The notes under the pieces: generated by a model | Seen by the model: only the letters and a program-made list of their open reading frames with translations | Database searches by the model: none | Told to the model about the DNA's origin: nothing | Program-made: the position numbers and the translations under genes | Assembly: GCA_023151115.1 (NCBI GenBank) | Contig: JAKLJP010000028.1 | Location: forward strand, 1-64,000 | Source: Anaerolineae bacterium | GTDB lineage: Bacteria > Chloroflexota > Anaerolineae > 4572-78 > J111 | Length of the DNA stretch: 64,000 bases | Direction: 5' to 3' | Shown here: in pieces, positions 34,093 to 43,203 of the stretch | Position numbering within the stretch: the stretch's first letter is position 1 | How the letters are laid out: each line of letters opens with the position of its first letter

Positions 34093-36579
34093 ATGACTGT
34101 AGAGCTGCTTCCCACCAACGGCCTCGAAGAAGAAGAGGACTTTGAAGAAATTCCCGCAGAGTTAAAACAAAACGTTTTTTTGGCGAAGCTGGACGGTTTA
34201 TACAACTGGGGCCGGGCTTATTCGTTGTGGCCGCTCACCTTTGGGCTGGCCTGCTGCGCCATCGAGATGATTGCCACCGGCGCGGCCCGCTACGACCAGG
34301 ACCGCTTTGGCGCGGCGCTCTATCGGGCCAGCCCGCGTCAGGCCGATTTTATGATTGTTTCCGGCACGGTCACCAAAAAGATGGTTCCCCAGATTGTACG
34401 CATTTTTAACCAAATGCCGGAGCCAAAGTATGTCATCAGCATGGGCGCCTGCGCCACCGGCGGCGGCCCCTTCAAAGAGGGGTACAATGTCGTTTCCGGG
34501 ATTGACAAATACATTCCGGTGGATGTCTATGTGCCCGGTTGCCCGCCGACTCCGCAAGCTTTGCTGCAAGGCATCATCAAGCTGCAAGAGAAGATCAAAG
34601 GCCAATCCATCAAAACCGTGCCCTGGTATCGCAAAGAAGAGGAAATGGCCGCCATTCCGGTGCCTATTCTTGGGCCGGATATTATTGACCCGCGCCAACT
34701 CCCGCAGATTAAAGAGTATGTCAAAAAAGCCCGCCAGCAGGGCAATGTCCAGGTGGCCGATACCGGCCCCAAGCCGCGTCCCAAACGAGTGGTCAAGCCG
34801 CCCAAAGTGCCCACCTGGGATGTCACACCTGCGGAAAGTGCAGCCGCTTTAGCGAATAATATTAATGAGGGCTTGCAGGCTCAGGCCGTTACCGCCGAAG
34901 CAGACACGCTGGTGGTGGCCCGTGAGCATTTGCTGGCCTTTGGCGAATATGTGCGTGACAAGTTAGGCTATGAACTGCTGAGCAACGTGACCGGTGTAGA
35001 TTATATAGGCCGCGAGGGCGACCGCTTTGAGGTGGTTTACCACGCTTACAGCATCAGCCAGCCCGACAAACCGGGCCTGGTGTTCAAAGCCCGCGCCCCC
35101 GAATCGAATCCTGAACTGCCGTCGCTGTATGGCCTGTGGAAAACATGTTATCTGCAAGAGCGCGAAATTTACGATTTGTACGGTATCAATTTCACCGGCC
35201 ATCCTAACATGAAACGCATTTTGCTGTGGGATGATTTTTACGGCCACCCCATGCGCAAGGATTACGAAGAAGCGTATTATGAGGAGCCGGTCAAACCTTT
35301 CACCAGCCGCTGGCCCGGCGGCCACCACGAGCGGATTGAAAGCCAGAATCCTTTTGGTCATAACGTGATTTACCCCAAAGATTGGGACGTGGACAAGTGG
35401 GCCCCCGATACGTTTGAAGATTACCTGGAACACGTCATCGAAGCCCGCGATGTGAAGGACACCACCGATTTTGAGAGCGACCGGATTGTGATCAACCTGG
35501 GGCCGCACCACCCCAGCACCCACGGTGTGTTCCGCATGGTCGTCACCCTGGAAGGGGAAACCATTGTGGATTTGGAGCCGGTGTTAGGCTACCTGCACCG
35601 CAACCATGAAAAAATTGGCGAGCGCAACGGCTGGCTGATGAATATGCCCTTCACCGACCGGCTAGATTATTTCAACTCGATGCAGAACAACTGGGGCTAC
35701 GCCCTGGTGGTGGAGAAACTGGCGCAAATCCAGGTGCCGGAGCGAGCCGAGTACATCCGGGTGATTATGGCCGAAATCAACCGCGTTTTCAGTCACCTGT
35801 CGCTGGTCGGCTTTTTGATGAACGACCTGGGCGCGCTGGCGACGCCGCTGTTCTACGCCTTTGAGGCCCGTGAGCGGGTGCTTGACCTGTTTGAAGAAGC
35901 CAGCGGCTCGCGTATGATGTGCAATTATATGCGCTTCGGCGGGGTGGCTTATGATGTCAGCGATGACTGGCTCAAACGGGCCGAAGCCGCCGCCGATATG
36001 CTGAAACACTCGTTGGAGGAAATGGACACCCTGGTCACGGGCAATGAGATTGTGCTGTCGCGAACCAAAGATGTCGGCTACCTGTCCGCCGAAGATTTGA
36101 TCAGTCACGGTGTGACCGGCCCCATGCTGCGCGCCGCCGGTGTCAAGTACGATATCCGCAAAGTTGAGCCGTACGGCATCTACGACCGCTTTGATTTCGA
36201 CATTCCCATTCAAACCGATAGCGATGTCTTTGCCCGCTTCTACCAACGCATTCTGGAAGCGCGGGAAAGCCTGCGGATTTTGGACCAGGCTTTCAAGGGC
36301 ATCAAAGAAACCCAACCGGGCGACATCCTGGGCGGCAAGGCGTCGTACACCATCCGCGTGCCGGCCGGAGAAGCCTACGCCCGGATCGAGCACTCCAAAG
36401 GCGAACTGGGCTATTACATTGTCAGCAACGGCTCCGGCAATCCCTGGCGCTATCGGGTGCGCTCGCCTTCTTACATCAACCTCAATGCCCTGGCCGACAT
36501 GTGCAAGGGCGGCAAAGTAGCCGATACCATCGTGACGCTAGGCGCGATAGATATTGTTCTAGGGGAGGTAGACCGCTAA
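34093..36579 (+). CDS. nuoBCD: NADH-quinone oxidoreductase subunits B, C and D fused
   Basis: An 828-residue triple fusion of complex I peripheral-arm subunits. Residues 30-170 are NuoB, with the N2 cluster ligands Cys54, Cys55, Cys120 and Cys150 all present. Residues about 265-430 are NuoC (ending with [17 protein letters not shown]). Residues about 460-828 are NuoD, starting [14 protein letters not shown], with the quinone-site His and the family-typical C terminus. A charged Pro/Lys/Ala linker joins NuoB to NuoC. The fusion would fix subunit stoichiometry at the quinone module. ATG at 34093 follows AGGAGG; its stop overlaps nuoI by one base (TAATG). Confidence 0.95.
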   Translation: MTVELLPTNGLEEEEDFEEIPAELKQNVFLAKLDGLYNWGRAYSLWPLTFGLACCAIEMIATGAARYDQDRFGAALYRASPRQADFMIVSGTVTKKMVPQIVRIFNQMPEPKYVISMGACATGGGPFKEGYNVVSGIDKYIPVDVYVPGCPPTPQALLQGIIKLQEKIKGQSIKTVPWYRKEEEMAAIPVPILGPDIIDPRQLPQIKEYVKKARQQGNVQVADTGPKPRPKRVVKPPKVPTWDVTPAESAAALANNINEGLQAQAVTAEADTLVVAREHLLAFGEYVRDKLGYELLSNVTGVDYIGREGDRFEVVYHAYSISQPDKPGLVFKARAPESNPELPSLYGLWKTCYLQEREIYDLYGINFTGHPNMKRILLWDDFYGHPMRKDYEEAYYEEPVKPFTSRWPGGHHERIESQNPFGHNVIYPKDWDVDKWAPDTFEDYLEHVIEARDVKDTTDFESDRIVINLGPHHPSTHGVFRMVVTLEGETIVDLEPVLGYLHRNHEKIGERNGWLMNMPFTDRLDYFNSMQNNWGYALVVEKLAQIQVPERAEYIRVIMAEINRVFSHLSLVGFLMNDLGALATPLFYAFEARERVLDLFEEASGSRMMCNYMRFGGVAYDVSDDWLKRAEAAADMLKHSLEEMDTLVTGNEIVLSRTKDVGYLSAEDLISHGVTGPMLRAAGVKYDIRKVEPYGIYDRFDFDIPIQTDSDVFARFYQRILEARESLRILDQAFKGIKETQPGDILGGKASYTIRVPAGEAYARIEHSKGELGYYIVSNGSGNPWRYRVRSPSYINLNALADMCKGGKVADTIVTLGAIDIVLGEVDR

Positions 36580-37862
36580 TGTTTGGACTGGGCGTGGTCA
36601 AAGGCTTGGGGATTACCCTCAAGCACTTCATTGAAACGTATGTGGACGACATCAAGTATTTCTATTTTCCCCGCAGCGCGACCAGCCAGGAAGCGTTTGC
36701 CCGGCGGCAGGGGCCGCAAGGACGGGGCATCTTTACCGTCGAATACCCGGAAATGAAGCTGCAAACGCCGGAGAATTTCCGCTTTTTGCCCTTCCTGATT
36801 ACCGACTTTGACGTGCCAAAAGATAGCCCTGAGTATGATCGGGCCAAAGCCCTGGAGCTAAACCGCTGCACCAGTTGCGGTATTTGCGCCAAAGTTTGCC
36901 CGCCGCAGTGTATCTGGATTGTCCGCACTGACGACCCCAAAACGGGCAAGCCGATTCCGCAGCCGGCCGAGTTTTACATTGACACCGATATCTGCATGAA
37001 CTGCGGTTACTGCGCCGAGTTTTGCCCCTTTGACGCCATCAAGATGGACCACGATTTTGAGCTGGCCGATTACGAGCGCGAGGTCGGCCACATTCACGAT
37101 CTGGACCGGCTGCTCAAGCCGATTAGCTACTATGCGGCCATCCGGCCCACCTGGAACGCCAAAGAAGAGGCCGCTCGCCGCGCTGCCGAGGAAGAGAAGG
37201 AGCGCAAGGCCGCCGAAAAGGCCGCCGGAAGAGCGCCTGCGCCAGCCGCGGCGGCTGCCCCGGCTGCTGAGGCTGCGGCTCCAGTGGAAACCGGCGCTCC
37301 GCCAGCCGCTCCGGCCGCCAAGAAAACGCCGGAGGAAATCAAGGCTCAACGCGAGGCCATGCTGGCCAGGCGTCAGGCAAAAGCGACCGGCGAGTCCGCT
37401 CCCGAAACTCCGCCCGCCGCAGAGCCGGAAGTACCCGCCCCGGCCAAACGCTCACCCGAAGAAATCAAGGCGCAGCGGGAAGCCATGATGGCCAAACGCG
37501 CTCAACGGGCGGCCGGTGGCGCTGTTGAGGCTGATGGGGAGGAGGCTAAGGCTGAGGCTGAGGCTAAGGTTGAAGCAGCCCCGCCGGTTCGGGCGCAGGC
37601 TTCGGCTGCGCCCGATGATTTAAAGGTGATCGAGGGGATTGGCCCCAAAATAGCTACTTTGCTCAACTCGGCCGGGATTACCACTTTTGCCCAATTGGCC
37701 GAAACCGAGGTTAGCCGGTTGGAGCAGCTTTTGGTAGAGGCCAACCTGCGCCGCCTGGCCGACCCGGCTACCTGGCCGGAGCAGGCCAAGTTGGCCGCCG
37801 CCGGTGATTGGGAGGCTTTCAAGGCGTTGACCGATCAGCTCAAGGGAGGCCGGCGGGTGTAA
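36579..37862 (+). CDS. nuoI: NuoI with Ala-rich linker and helix-hairpin-helix extension
   Basis: A 427-residue protein; ordinary NuoI is about 160-220. Residues 1-195 are NuoI, with two 4Fe-4S motifs: Cys97, 100, 103, 107 and Cys139, 142, 145, 149. Then an Ala/Pro/Glu/Lys linker (about 195-340) carries a repeated EEIKAQREAM motif. The end (about 346-427) is a helix-hairpin-helix domain: LKVIEGIGPKIATLLNSAG then TFAQLAETEVSRLEQLL. That domain usually mediates DNA or protein contacts; here it probably links complex I parts. The longer frame to 36501 is an artefact; ATG overlaps the nuoBCD stop. Confidence 0.92.
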   Translation: MFGLGVVKGLGITLKHFIETYVDDIKYFYFPRSATSQEAFARRQGPQGRGIFTVEYPEMKLQTPENFRFLPFLITDFDVPKDSPEYDRAKALELNRCTSCGICAKVCPPQCIWIVRTDDPKTGKPIPQPAEFYIDTDICMNCGYCAEFCPFDAIKMDHDFELADYEREVGHIHDLDRLLKPISYYAAIRPTWNAKEEAARRAAEEEKERKAAEKAAGRAPAPAAAAAPAAEAAAPVETGAPPAAPAAKKTPEEIKAQREAMLARRQAKATGESAPETPPAAEPEVPAPAKRSPEEIKAQREAMMAKRAQRAAGGAVEADGEEAKAEAEAKVEAAPPVRAQASAAPDDLKVIEGIGPKIATLLNSAGITTFAQLAETEVSRLEQLLVEANLRRLADPATWPEQAKLAAAGDWEAFKALTDQLKGGRRV

Positions 37863-37928
37863 TTGTTGGAAGGTTGAAAATCTTTTCCATCCTTCCAGCC
37901 TTCCAATTTACCAGATGGAGGAACTTTG

Positions 37929-38399
37929 ATGCTGACTTACATTGCTTTAACTATTGGATTAATGGGTCTTTTTATGGCCTGGCGCGCCGGGCGCAAAAAC
38001 AGCGAGTTGCAGGAGCGCATCGCTCAGGTCAATAGCCGGGTTTACAACCTGCGGCGCGAAATGCAGGAATCCCAGGAAAAGACCGAGCAGGAATTGATGA
38101 CCTTGAAGTTTCAACTGCTTAAGGCGCAGGGTGAGCTAAAAATTACGCCGGAGATGAAGATGCAAGAAATTGTGGCGGTTCATCCCCAGGCGCAGCAAGT
38201 GCTGGCCGGGTTTCATCTAGGCGGCTGCTCAAGCTGTTCGTTTGATCCGCACCAATCGCTAGGCGAAGTGGCGGCGGTTAATGGCCGTGAACTGGAACCG
38301 ATTTTGGTGGCGCTCAACAGCCTGATTGTGGAAAGCAATGGCAATGGGTTTGTTTCCCCCGAAAAGTTGAAAACCCCCAATATTCAACTCCATTTCTAA
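37929..38399 (+). CDS. Membrane-anchored DUF1858-like protein with CxxC
   Basis: A 156-residue protein. Residues 2-20 are a transmembrane helix, about 25-70 a coiled coil (ELQERIAQVNSRVYNLRREM), and about 80-140 a DUF1858-like domain with KMQEIVAVHPQAQQVLAGF, then GGCSSCSFDP and a SLGEVAAVNGRELEPILVALN helix. The Cys pair CSSC suggests a redox or metal role. It lies 66 bases after nuoI and is probably in the same operon, so a link with complex I or its Fe-S clusters is likely but unproven. ATG at 37929 follows GGAGG. Confidence 0.7.
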   Translation: MLTYIALTIGLMGLFMAWRAGRKNSELQERIAQVNSRVYNLRREMQESQEKTEQELMTLKFQLLKAQGELKITPEMKMQEIVAVHPQAQQVLAGFHLGGCSSCSFDPHQSLGEVAAVNGRELEPILVALNSLIVESNGNGFVSPEKLKTPNIQLHF

Positions 38400-38525
38400 A
38401 CTTTTTGTAACGATTGACTGACCGCTATATCAAAGGCTAAGGCTAAGATTGATTTGATTGATTTCATACCCTTAGCCTAAGACTCAGCCTTGAGGTGGGT
38501 GGTTACATTTTTAAGGTTTGATCTA
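38400..38525. repeat. GGCTAAG repeat hairpin downstream of nuo genes
   Basis: AAAGGCTAAGGCTAAG (about 38431) faces CTTAGCCTAAGACTCAGCC (about 38471) over a T-rich spacer. It may end the nuo transcript. Confidence 0.6.
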
Positions 38526-38580
38526 TTGACAAATCAGGTATATCGAGTTAATATATAGACATATTTATAATTGTCTATAT
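38526..38580 (+). promoter_or_regulatory. arsR promoter and operator
   Basis: TTGACA (38526-38531), 17 bases, TAATAT (38549-38554). A perfect inverted repeat ATATAGACA (38553-38561) and TGTCTATAT (38572-38580) overlaps the -10 box and start site, the usual place for ArsR/SmtB operators. It ends one base before the ATG. Confidence 0.78.
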
Positions 38581-38581
38581 A

Positions 38582-38929
38582 ATGGCAGGATTCATGAGCG
38601 GTTTTGATATGGTTGCCTTTTGCAAGGCGTTAGGCGACGAAACCCGGCAGCGAATTTTAGAAATATTGCAAACCGAAGGCGAAAAGTGTGTCGGTGATTT
38701 GGTGGATGCTTTTAATGTCTCTCAGCCGACCATCTCCCACCACCTCAATTTTCTCAAGCAGGCTAACCTGGTCGCCAGCCGCCGGGAAGGCAAGCAAATT
38801 TATTACAGCGCCAACCAGGAAAATATTGTTGAATGTTGCGGCATGCTCTTTACCAAGTTTGTCCCCACCCAGATCAATTTACAGGAGTTTGTTGAGTCAG
38901 AAGAGGTGAAGATAGTGGATGGTAGATAG
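38582..38929 (+). CDS. arsR: ArsR/SmtB-family repressor
   Basis: A 115-residue winged-helix repressor: FCKALGDETRQRILEIL near residue 13, then CVGDLVDAFNVSQPTISHHLNFLKQANLV (recognition helix) and a wing SRREGKQIYYS. Metal-ligand candidates are Cys36 and the C-terminal VECCGML pair near 86. It should release its operator on binding arsenite or a similar thiophilic ion. The last residues (VKIVDGR) and the stop are encoded by a GATAGTGGATAG-type repeat, so the natural tail was probably replaced. The methyltransferases downstream are its likely targets. Confidence 0.88.
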   Translation: MAGFMSGFDMVAFCKALGDETRQRILEILQTEGEKCVGDLVDAFNVSQPTISHHLNFLKQANLVASRREGKQIYYSANQENIVECCGMLFTKFVPTQINLQEFVESEEVKIVDGR

Positions 38930-38990
38930 TGGATAGAAGATAGCGGAAAATTGTTTTCCTTCTATCATCCATCTACTATCTTCTATCCAC
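38913..38990. repeat. GATAGAA-type hairpin over the arsR end
   Basis: GTGGATAGAAGATAG and CTATCTTCTATCCAC are a perfect 15-bp pair around a 45-base middle. It begins inside the arsR coding end and supplies the stop codon. Related to 31333-31425. Confidence 0.75.
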
Positions 38991-39064
38991 GCTTCTTCGC
39001 CTCTTTTTTTATCATATCATATAGATATATTTATATATTTACATTTATGAAAGGAAATAAATGA

Positions 39065-39688
39065 ATGAGCAGTAAAGTTTATTTTGACCAGATTGCCCAG
39101 CAGTGGGACCAAATGCAGCAAAGCTTCTTCTCCGATACCGTGCGCGAGAAGGCTTTGGCTACTGCCGGAGTGCGGGCCGGCCAGGTGGCGGCAGATATTG
39201 GCGCGGGCAGCGGCTTTATTACGGCTGGGCTGCTGGGTCGGGGGTTGAAAGTAATTGCCGTTGACCAATCTGAAGCCATGCTGGCAGAGATGGGCCAGAA
39301 GTTTGGCGAGACGGCCGAGATTGATTATCGCCGGGGTGATGCCGAGGCTCTGCCTCTGGCCGATGCGGAGGTGGATTACACCTTTGCCAACATGTATCTC
39401 CATCACGTTGAGTCGCCGGGAGAGGCAATCAAAGAGATGGTTCGCATTCTCAAGCCGGGCGGCAAGCTGGTCATCACCGACCTGGACGAGCATACCCACG
39501 AATTTTTGCGCCAGGAACAGTACGACCGCTGGCTGGGGTTTAAGAGATTAGAGATTAGAGATTGGTTTATTGCCGCCGGTTTAAAGAACGTGGCGGTAGT
39601 AGACTCCGAGGAAAAATGCTGCGGTACGTCGTGCTGCGGCGGCGAAAAAGCAACTATTTCTATTTTTGTAGCCTCAGGAGAAAAATAA
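39065..39688 (+). CDS. SAM-dependent methyltransferase with C-terminal Cys cluster
   Basis: A 207-residue class I methyltransferase. The SAM site is VAADIGAGSGFITAGLL near residue 41, then VIAVDQSEAMLAEM near 66, and RILKPGGKLVITDLDEH near 135. The C terminus has KCCGTSCCGG, two Cys pairs like those in arsenic-handling proteins. Residues about 160-167 (LEIRDWFI) are encoded by a GAGATTA heptamer insertion. It lies between arsR and arsM and overlaps arsM by one base, so it belongs to arsenic metabolism; whether it methylates arsenic or another substrate is unknown. Confidence 0.82.
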   Translation: MSSKVYFDQIAQQWDQMQQSFFSDTVREKALATAGVRAGQVAADIGAGSGFITAGLLGRGLKVIAVDQSEAMLAEMGQKFGETAEIDYRRGDAEALPLADAEVDYTFANMYLHHVESPGEAIKEMVRILKPGGKLVITDLDEHTHEFLRQEQYDRWLGFKRLEIRDWFIAAGLKNVAVVDSEEKCCGTSCCGGEKATISIFVASGEK

Positions 39689-40584
39689 TGACCGCCCATA
39701 TTACCCTTAAAGAACAGGTACGAGAACGCTACGGGGCGATTGCCGAGCAGCATCTTAGCCCGATTGCCGCCGCTCCCATCGAATTGTTGGAGGCCCGTCC
39801 TCAAGCTGAAGTTAGCTGCTGTGGTCCCGCCGGCGGCTGTTGCAGCCCCGGCGATTCGGCTCAGGATGTCAGTTTGGCTCAGGCGCTTTATCAGGAGGCC
39901 GATATTTCCGGCCTGCCCGACAGCGTGACCCTGGCTTCATTGGGCTGCGGCAACCCCACGGCCATTGCCGGCCTGCAGCCCGGCGAAACCGTGCTCGATC
40001 TCGGCTCCGGCGGGGGGATTGACTGCTTTATCTCGGCCAAATTTGTGGGGCCCACCGGCCGGGTGATTGGGGTGGATATGACCGACCGGATGCTGGCCCT
40101 GGCCAACCAGAATAAGGCCAAGCTGGGGATAACTAATGTCGAGTTCCGCAAAGGCGAGATTGAAGATTTGCCGGTGGAGAGCAACACGGTGGATGTCATC
40201 ATCTCCAACTGCGTCATCAACCTTTCGCCGGATAAGGCCGCGGTTTTCCGTGAGGCGTTTCGGGTGTTGAAGCCGGGCGGCCGCTTTGCCGTGTCGGATA
40301 TGGTGACTGAAGGAGAATGGCCGGAGCAACTCAAAGCCAACGTCGGAGCCTGGGCCGGCTGCATTACTGGGGCGATTGACCAACAAGCATATTTGCAGCA
40401 AATGCGCGAAGCCGGTTTTGTGGATGTCGCGGTTGAGTCCCGCAGTTCCTACGGCCTGGAAGACCTCGACTCGCTGGATGAGGCCAGCCAGGAGACCTTG
40501 CTGAAAGATTTGGAGCGGTCCACCATTCCTGCTGATGTCCGGCTTTACAGCGCCCGGATTGTAGCTCGGAAACCCACTGCGTAA
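39688..40584 (+). CDS. arsM: Arsenite S-adenosylmethionine methyltransferase
   Basis: A 298-residue ArsM that converts As(III) to methylated, often volatile, forms. The SAM motif is VLDLGSGGGIDCF near residue 102. Cysteines expected to bind As(III) are present: Cys44/45, Cys87 (SLGCGNP), Cys175 (ISNCVINL) and Cys225 (WAGCITGA). PGGRFAVSDMV near 196 closes the Rossmann core. ATG at 39688 overlaps the preceding stop (TAATG). A strong terminator follows. Confidence 0.94.
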   Translation: MTAHITLKEQVRERYGAIAEQHLSPIAAAPIELLEARPQAEVSCCGPAGGCCSPGDSAQDVSLAQALYQEADISGLPDSVTLASLGCGNPTAIAGLQPGETVLDLGSGGGIDCFISAKFVGPTGRVIGVDMTDRMLALANQNKAKLGITNVEFRKGEIEDLPVESNTVDVIISNCVINLSPDKAAVFREAFRVLKPGGRFAVSDMVTEGEWPEQLKANVGAWAGCITGAIDQQAYLQQMREAGFVDVAVESRSSYGLEDLDSLDEASQETLLKDLERSTIPADVRLYSARIVARKPTA

Positions 40585-40604
40585 CCCCTCTCAATACCCT
40601 GCTT

Positions 40605-40667
40605 GCGGCGACCTTTGGCAACTCTACGCTTCACCGTCAGCATTGCCAAAGGTCGCCGCATTTTTTT
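40605..40667 (+). terminator. Terminator of the ars operon
   Basis: Perfect 16-bp stem (GCGGCGACCTTTGGCA at 40605-40620 with 40644-40659), then ATTTTTTTG. Confidence 0.9.
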
Positions 40668-40689
40668 GTTACAAATCTAAATCCTCAAT

Positions 40690-40718
40690 TTGACAGCAAA
40701 ATCGTTTTATCGTATGAT
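40690..40718 (+). promoter_or_regulatory. Promoter of the first LacI-type gene
   Basis: TTGACA (40690-40695), 17 bases, TATGAT (40713-40718), matching consensus at 11 of 12 positions. Confidence 0.78.
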
Positions 40719-40724
40719 GGGGGT

Positions 40725-40740
40725 GTGGAAACGTTCCCAC
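40725..40740 (+). promoter_or_regulatory. LacI-family operator at the start site
   Basis: GTGGAAACGTTCCCAC is a near-perfect palindrome with the AACGTT centre typical of LacI-family operators. It sits on the expected start site. A second, weaker site GTGGCAACGTTTTTAT is at 40851-40866, just before the gene. Confidence 0.75.
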
Positions 40741-40885
40741 ATCTTCTCCTACTCGATGCTGCTTCCATCTGTAAATAAATCTCGATTTTTGTTTGATTTC
40801 CACTTACTCCCTTATAAACCTGTATCCAACAGAATAAAAATGAAGTTTTTGTGGCAACGTTTTTATATTATGTGGTCTAAAAATT

Positions 40886-41908
40886 ATGACTGTAACCATT
40901 AAAGATGTTGCCAGGCGGGCCGGCCTATCGCTTTCGACGGTCTCACGGGCGCTCAACAAAAGTGGTTATGTGAGCCAAGAGACGCAGCGGCGGGTTGATG
41001 AGGCGGTGGCTGAATTGGGCTATCAACCTAACTGGATGGCCAGGAGCTTAAAAGGCAAACCCTCCCACCTGATTGGTTTGATTATGCCGGATGTGGTCAG
41101 TTCCTACGATAACACCATTATCCAACTGGTTTGTAACACTTTGCATGCTCATCATTACGAACTCATCCTCTGCCTGAACAATGAAGACCCGGCCATTGAT
41201 CTGGGGTATTTGAAGATACTCCAAGAAAAGCGGGCGGCCGGCCTTATTTATGTCCACCCTCTGGGGGGGAGTAATTCGGCCTTTATCCGCGAATTGGCCG
41301 GGCAGGGTATGCCCATTATTGAACTCAATCGCCGGCGCGAGGAAGACTTGCTGGATGCAGTGCTGGCCGATAATGTTCAAGGCGCTTATCAAATCACCCA
41401 GTATCTCATCGAGTTGGGCCATCGCCGGATTGGGCTGGTGCTGGGAGAAACAGAGCTAACCACCGGCAAGAACCGGTACGCCGGCTACCGCCGCGCCCTT
41501 GAAGATTGTGGTCTTTCCCTTGACCCCCATCTGATTCGGATCGGTTCCTTTAGCCGTCAACACGGCGAAAAAGGCACGCGGGAATTGCTGCAATTGGCCG
41601 AGCCGCCCACGGCCATTCTGACCGGCAGCAATCGCATTTTGATGGGCGCTCTGTCTGTTTTGCGGGAAGCGGGTCTAGGTATACCCGACGATATTTCGAT
41701 TGCAACTTTTAATGATACAGAGTGGTTGAGCTTCTGGAATCCGCCTATTACCGTCGTGGATGTGGCGATTGATGAAATGGCTCAGTTGGCAGTGGACCTG
41801 CTCCTGCGCCGGCTTGTTTCGCCCGGCAAACCTTTCCGGCCCACCACTTATCTGTTGAGCACTTCTTTGATCAAACGAAGTTCGTGCAAAAATTTGCTTA
41901 ACAACTAA
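40886..41908 (+). CDS. LacI-family transcriptional repressor 1
   Basis: A 340-residue LacI/GalR protein. Helix-turn-helix: TIKDVARRAGLSLSTVSRALN (residues 4-24), hinge helix NWMARSLKG near 50, then a periplasmic-binding-protein-like core with LIGLIMPDVVSSYDNTIIQ, GHRRIGLVLGE and GIPDDISIATFNDTE. The sugar effector is unknown. It precedes a complete sugar ABC importer and likely controls both itself (operators at 40725 and 40851) and that importer. Confidence 0.92.
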   Translation: MTVTIKDVARRAGLSLSTVSRALNKSGYVSQETQRRVDEAVAELGYQPNWMARSLKGKPSHLIGLIMPDVVSSYDNTIIQLVCNTLHAHHYELILCLNNEDPAIDLGYLKILQEKRAAGLIYVHPLGGSNSAFIRELAGQGMPIIELNRRREEDLLDAVLADNVQGAYQITQYLIELGHRRIGLVLGETELTTGKNRYAGYRRALEDCGLSLDPHLIRIGSFSRQHGEKGTRELLQLAEPPTAILTGSNRILMGALSVLREAGLGIPDDISIATFNDTEWLSFWNPPITVVDVAIDEMAQLAVDLLLRRLVSPGKPFRPTTYLLSTSLIKRSSCKNLLNN

Positions 41909-41939
41909 AAAGTGATTCATTTGGCTTCAGGAGGATAAG

Positions 41940-41963
41940 ATGATTATTCATACACCGCCGTAG
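41940..41963 (+). CDS. Seven-codon ORF with a perfect ribosome binding site
   Basis: AGGAGG at 41929-41934 and ATG at 41940 open a frame of seven codons (MIIHTPP) and stop. The signal is too good to ignore, but the product is tiny. It could be a relic of a removed gene or a leader peptide before the importer genes. Confidence 0.25.
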   Translation: MIIHTPP

Positions 41964-42109
41964 CAGTTCTGTAGGTTTGCTCTATTTTTATAATAGCATT
42001 TCTACACTATAATAGGCGCACCATTTAGGGGCGCTTGCTTGACCGGGTGGGGGGAGAAAAACTCCACAAGTATTGATTCAAAGTAGATCTATACTATTAA
42101 AGGAGATAA
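41964..42109 (+). promoter_or_regulatory. Region upstream of the first sugar-binding protein
   Basis: Two TATAAT boxes (41989-41994 and 42008-42013) lie 95-120 bases before the gene. Their -35 regions are weak, which would fit an activator or repressor-controlled promoter. Confidence 0.45.
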
Positions 42110-43192
42110 ATGATGAGCGATAATCAAAACCAAGGCGTGCAGTTTTCGGAGGTATGGGGGGCCATGACCCGGCGGGGATTCCTGCAAGGGGTCTTTGCCG
42201 CTACTGCCGGAGCGGGCCTGTTAGCCGGCTGTGATCTGGGTGGACAGCAACCCCAGACCCAAGAGCAAGCCGCACCGGCGGCGCAGAGCAGTGGCGGAGG
42301 CGGTGGAGCTTTTGGCAAACCCCTACGAGCTGCTTTTTCCAACGCCGGGCTGGGGGCAACCTGGTGCGCTCAAGGCAAAGAAGCCGCCGAAAAGTGGGGC
42401 AAATGGCTGGGGGTTGAAGTGACCTGGTTTGACGGCGGCCTGAGCATTGACAAGCAGCGCAAGGCGATTGAGGATATGGCCGCCCAAGATTGGGATTTTG
42501 TGGCCATTCAAGCCTTTGGCATTGATACCCTGGTTGACCCGGTCAAGCGGATGATTGACAAGGGCATCCCGGTTATCCAGATGGATACAACTATTTCCAA
42601 AGATGACATTGGTATTACCACTTTCCTGGAGCCGGATAATATCTTTATGGGCGAGGTGGTGAGCCAGGCCCTCTTCACTGCCATTGGCGGCGAGGGTAAG
42701 GTGATTATGACCCAAGGGGCGCTCGGCCATACGGGGGCGCAAAAACGGGCCCAGGGCTTCCAGCAGGCCATTGCCAAATACCCTAATATCGAAGTGCTGG
42801 CCGAAGACCCGGCCGATTGGGATGTGAACAAAGTAGCCAAACTATGGGAAGATTACCTGGTTAAATATCCCGATATTAAAGCCGGTTATTTCCACAACGA
42901 TGATATGGCCCTGGCCGCCGCCAAAGTAATTAAAAATGCCGGCCGCGAGAAGGACATTGTGCTGGGCGGTATTGACGCCATGCCTCCGGCCATTACCGCG
43001 GTGAAGGATGGTACGCTCCTGACCTCGGTGCGCAACCCCTCTTGCCGCATCCACTGGGGAGCGGTGGTCATTGGGGCGATGGCGGCCACCGGCACCACCG
43101 GGATTCCCAAGTATATCCTGATGGATGGCCCGGTTGTCACCGCTCAGAACGCGGATGGGTTGTTCTTTATGGAAGAACAACTGCTACTGTAA
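42110..43192 (+). CDS. Sugar ABC transporter substrate-binding lipoprotein 1 (Tat-type signal)
   Basis: A 360-residue periplasmic-binding-protein family 4 member (CUT2 type, ribose/xylose-like). Residues 19-26 read MTRRGFLQG, a twin-arginine signal, followed by a hydrophobic stretch and lipobox LLAGC near residue 41, so it should be folded before export and lipid-anchored. A Gln/Ala/Ser/Gly linker leads to the binding domain (LRAAFSNAGLGATWCAQGKEAAEKWG). DFVAIQAFG near residue 130 is the usual hinge region. ATG at 42110 or 42113; the second has better spacing from AGGAG. Confidence 0.9.
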   Translation: MMSDNQNQGVQFSEVWGAMTRRGFLQGVFAATAGAGLLAGCDLGGQQPQTQEQAAPAAQSSGGGGGAFGKPLRAAFSNAGLGATWCAQGKEAAEKWGKWLGVEVTWFDGGLSIDKQRKAIEDMAAQDWDFVAIQAFGIDTLVDPVKRMIDKGIPVIQMDTTISKDDIGITTFLEPDNIFMGEVVSQALFTAIGGEGKVIMTQGALGHTGAQKRAQGFQQAIAKYPNIEVLAEDPADWDVNKVAKLWEDYLVKYPDIKAGYFHNDDMALAAAKVIKNAGREKDIVLGGIDAMPPAITAVKDGTLLTSVRNPSCRIHWGAVVIGAMAATGTTGIPKYILMDGPVVTAQNADGLFFMEEQLLL

Positions 43193-43203
43193 TTTTCCCC
43201 TAA

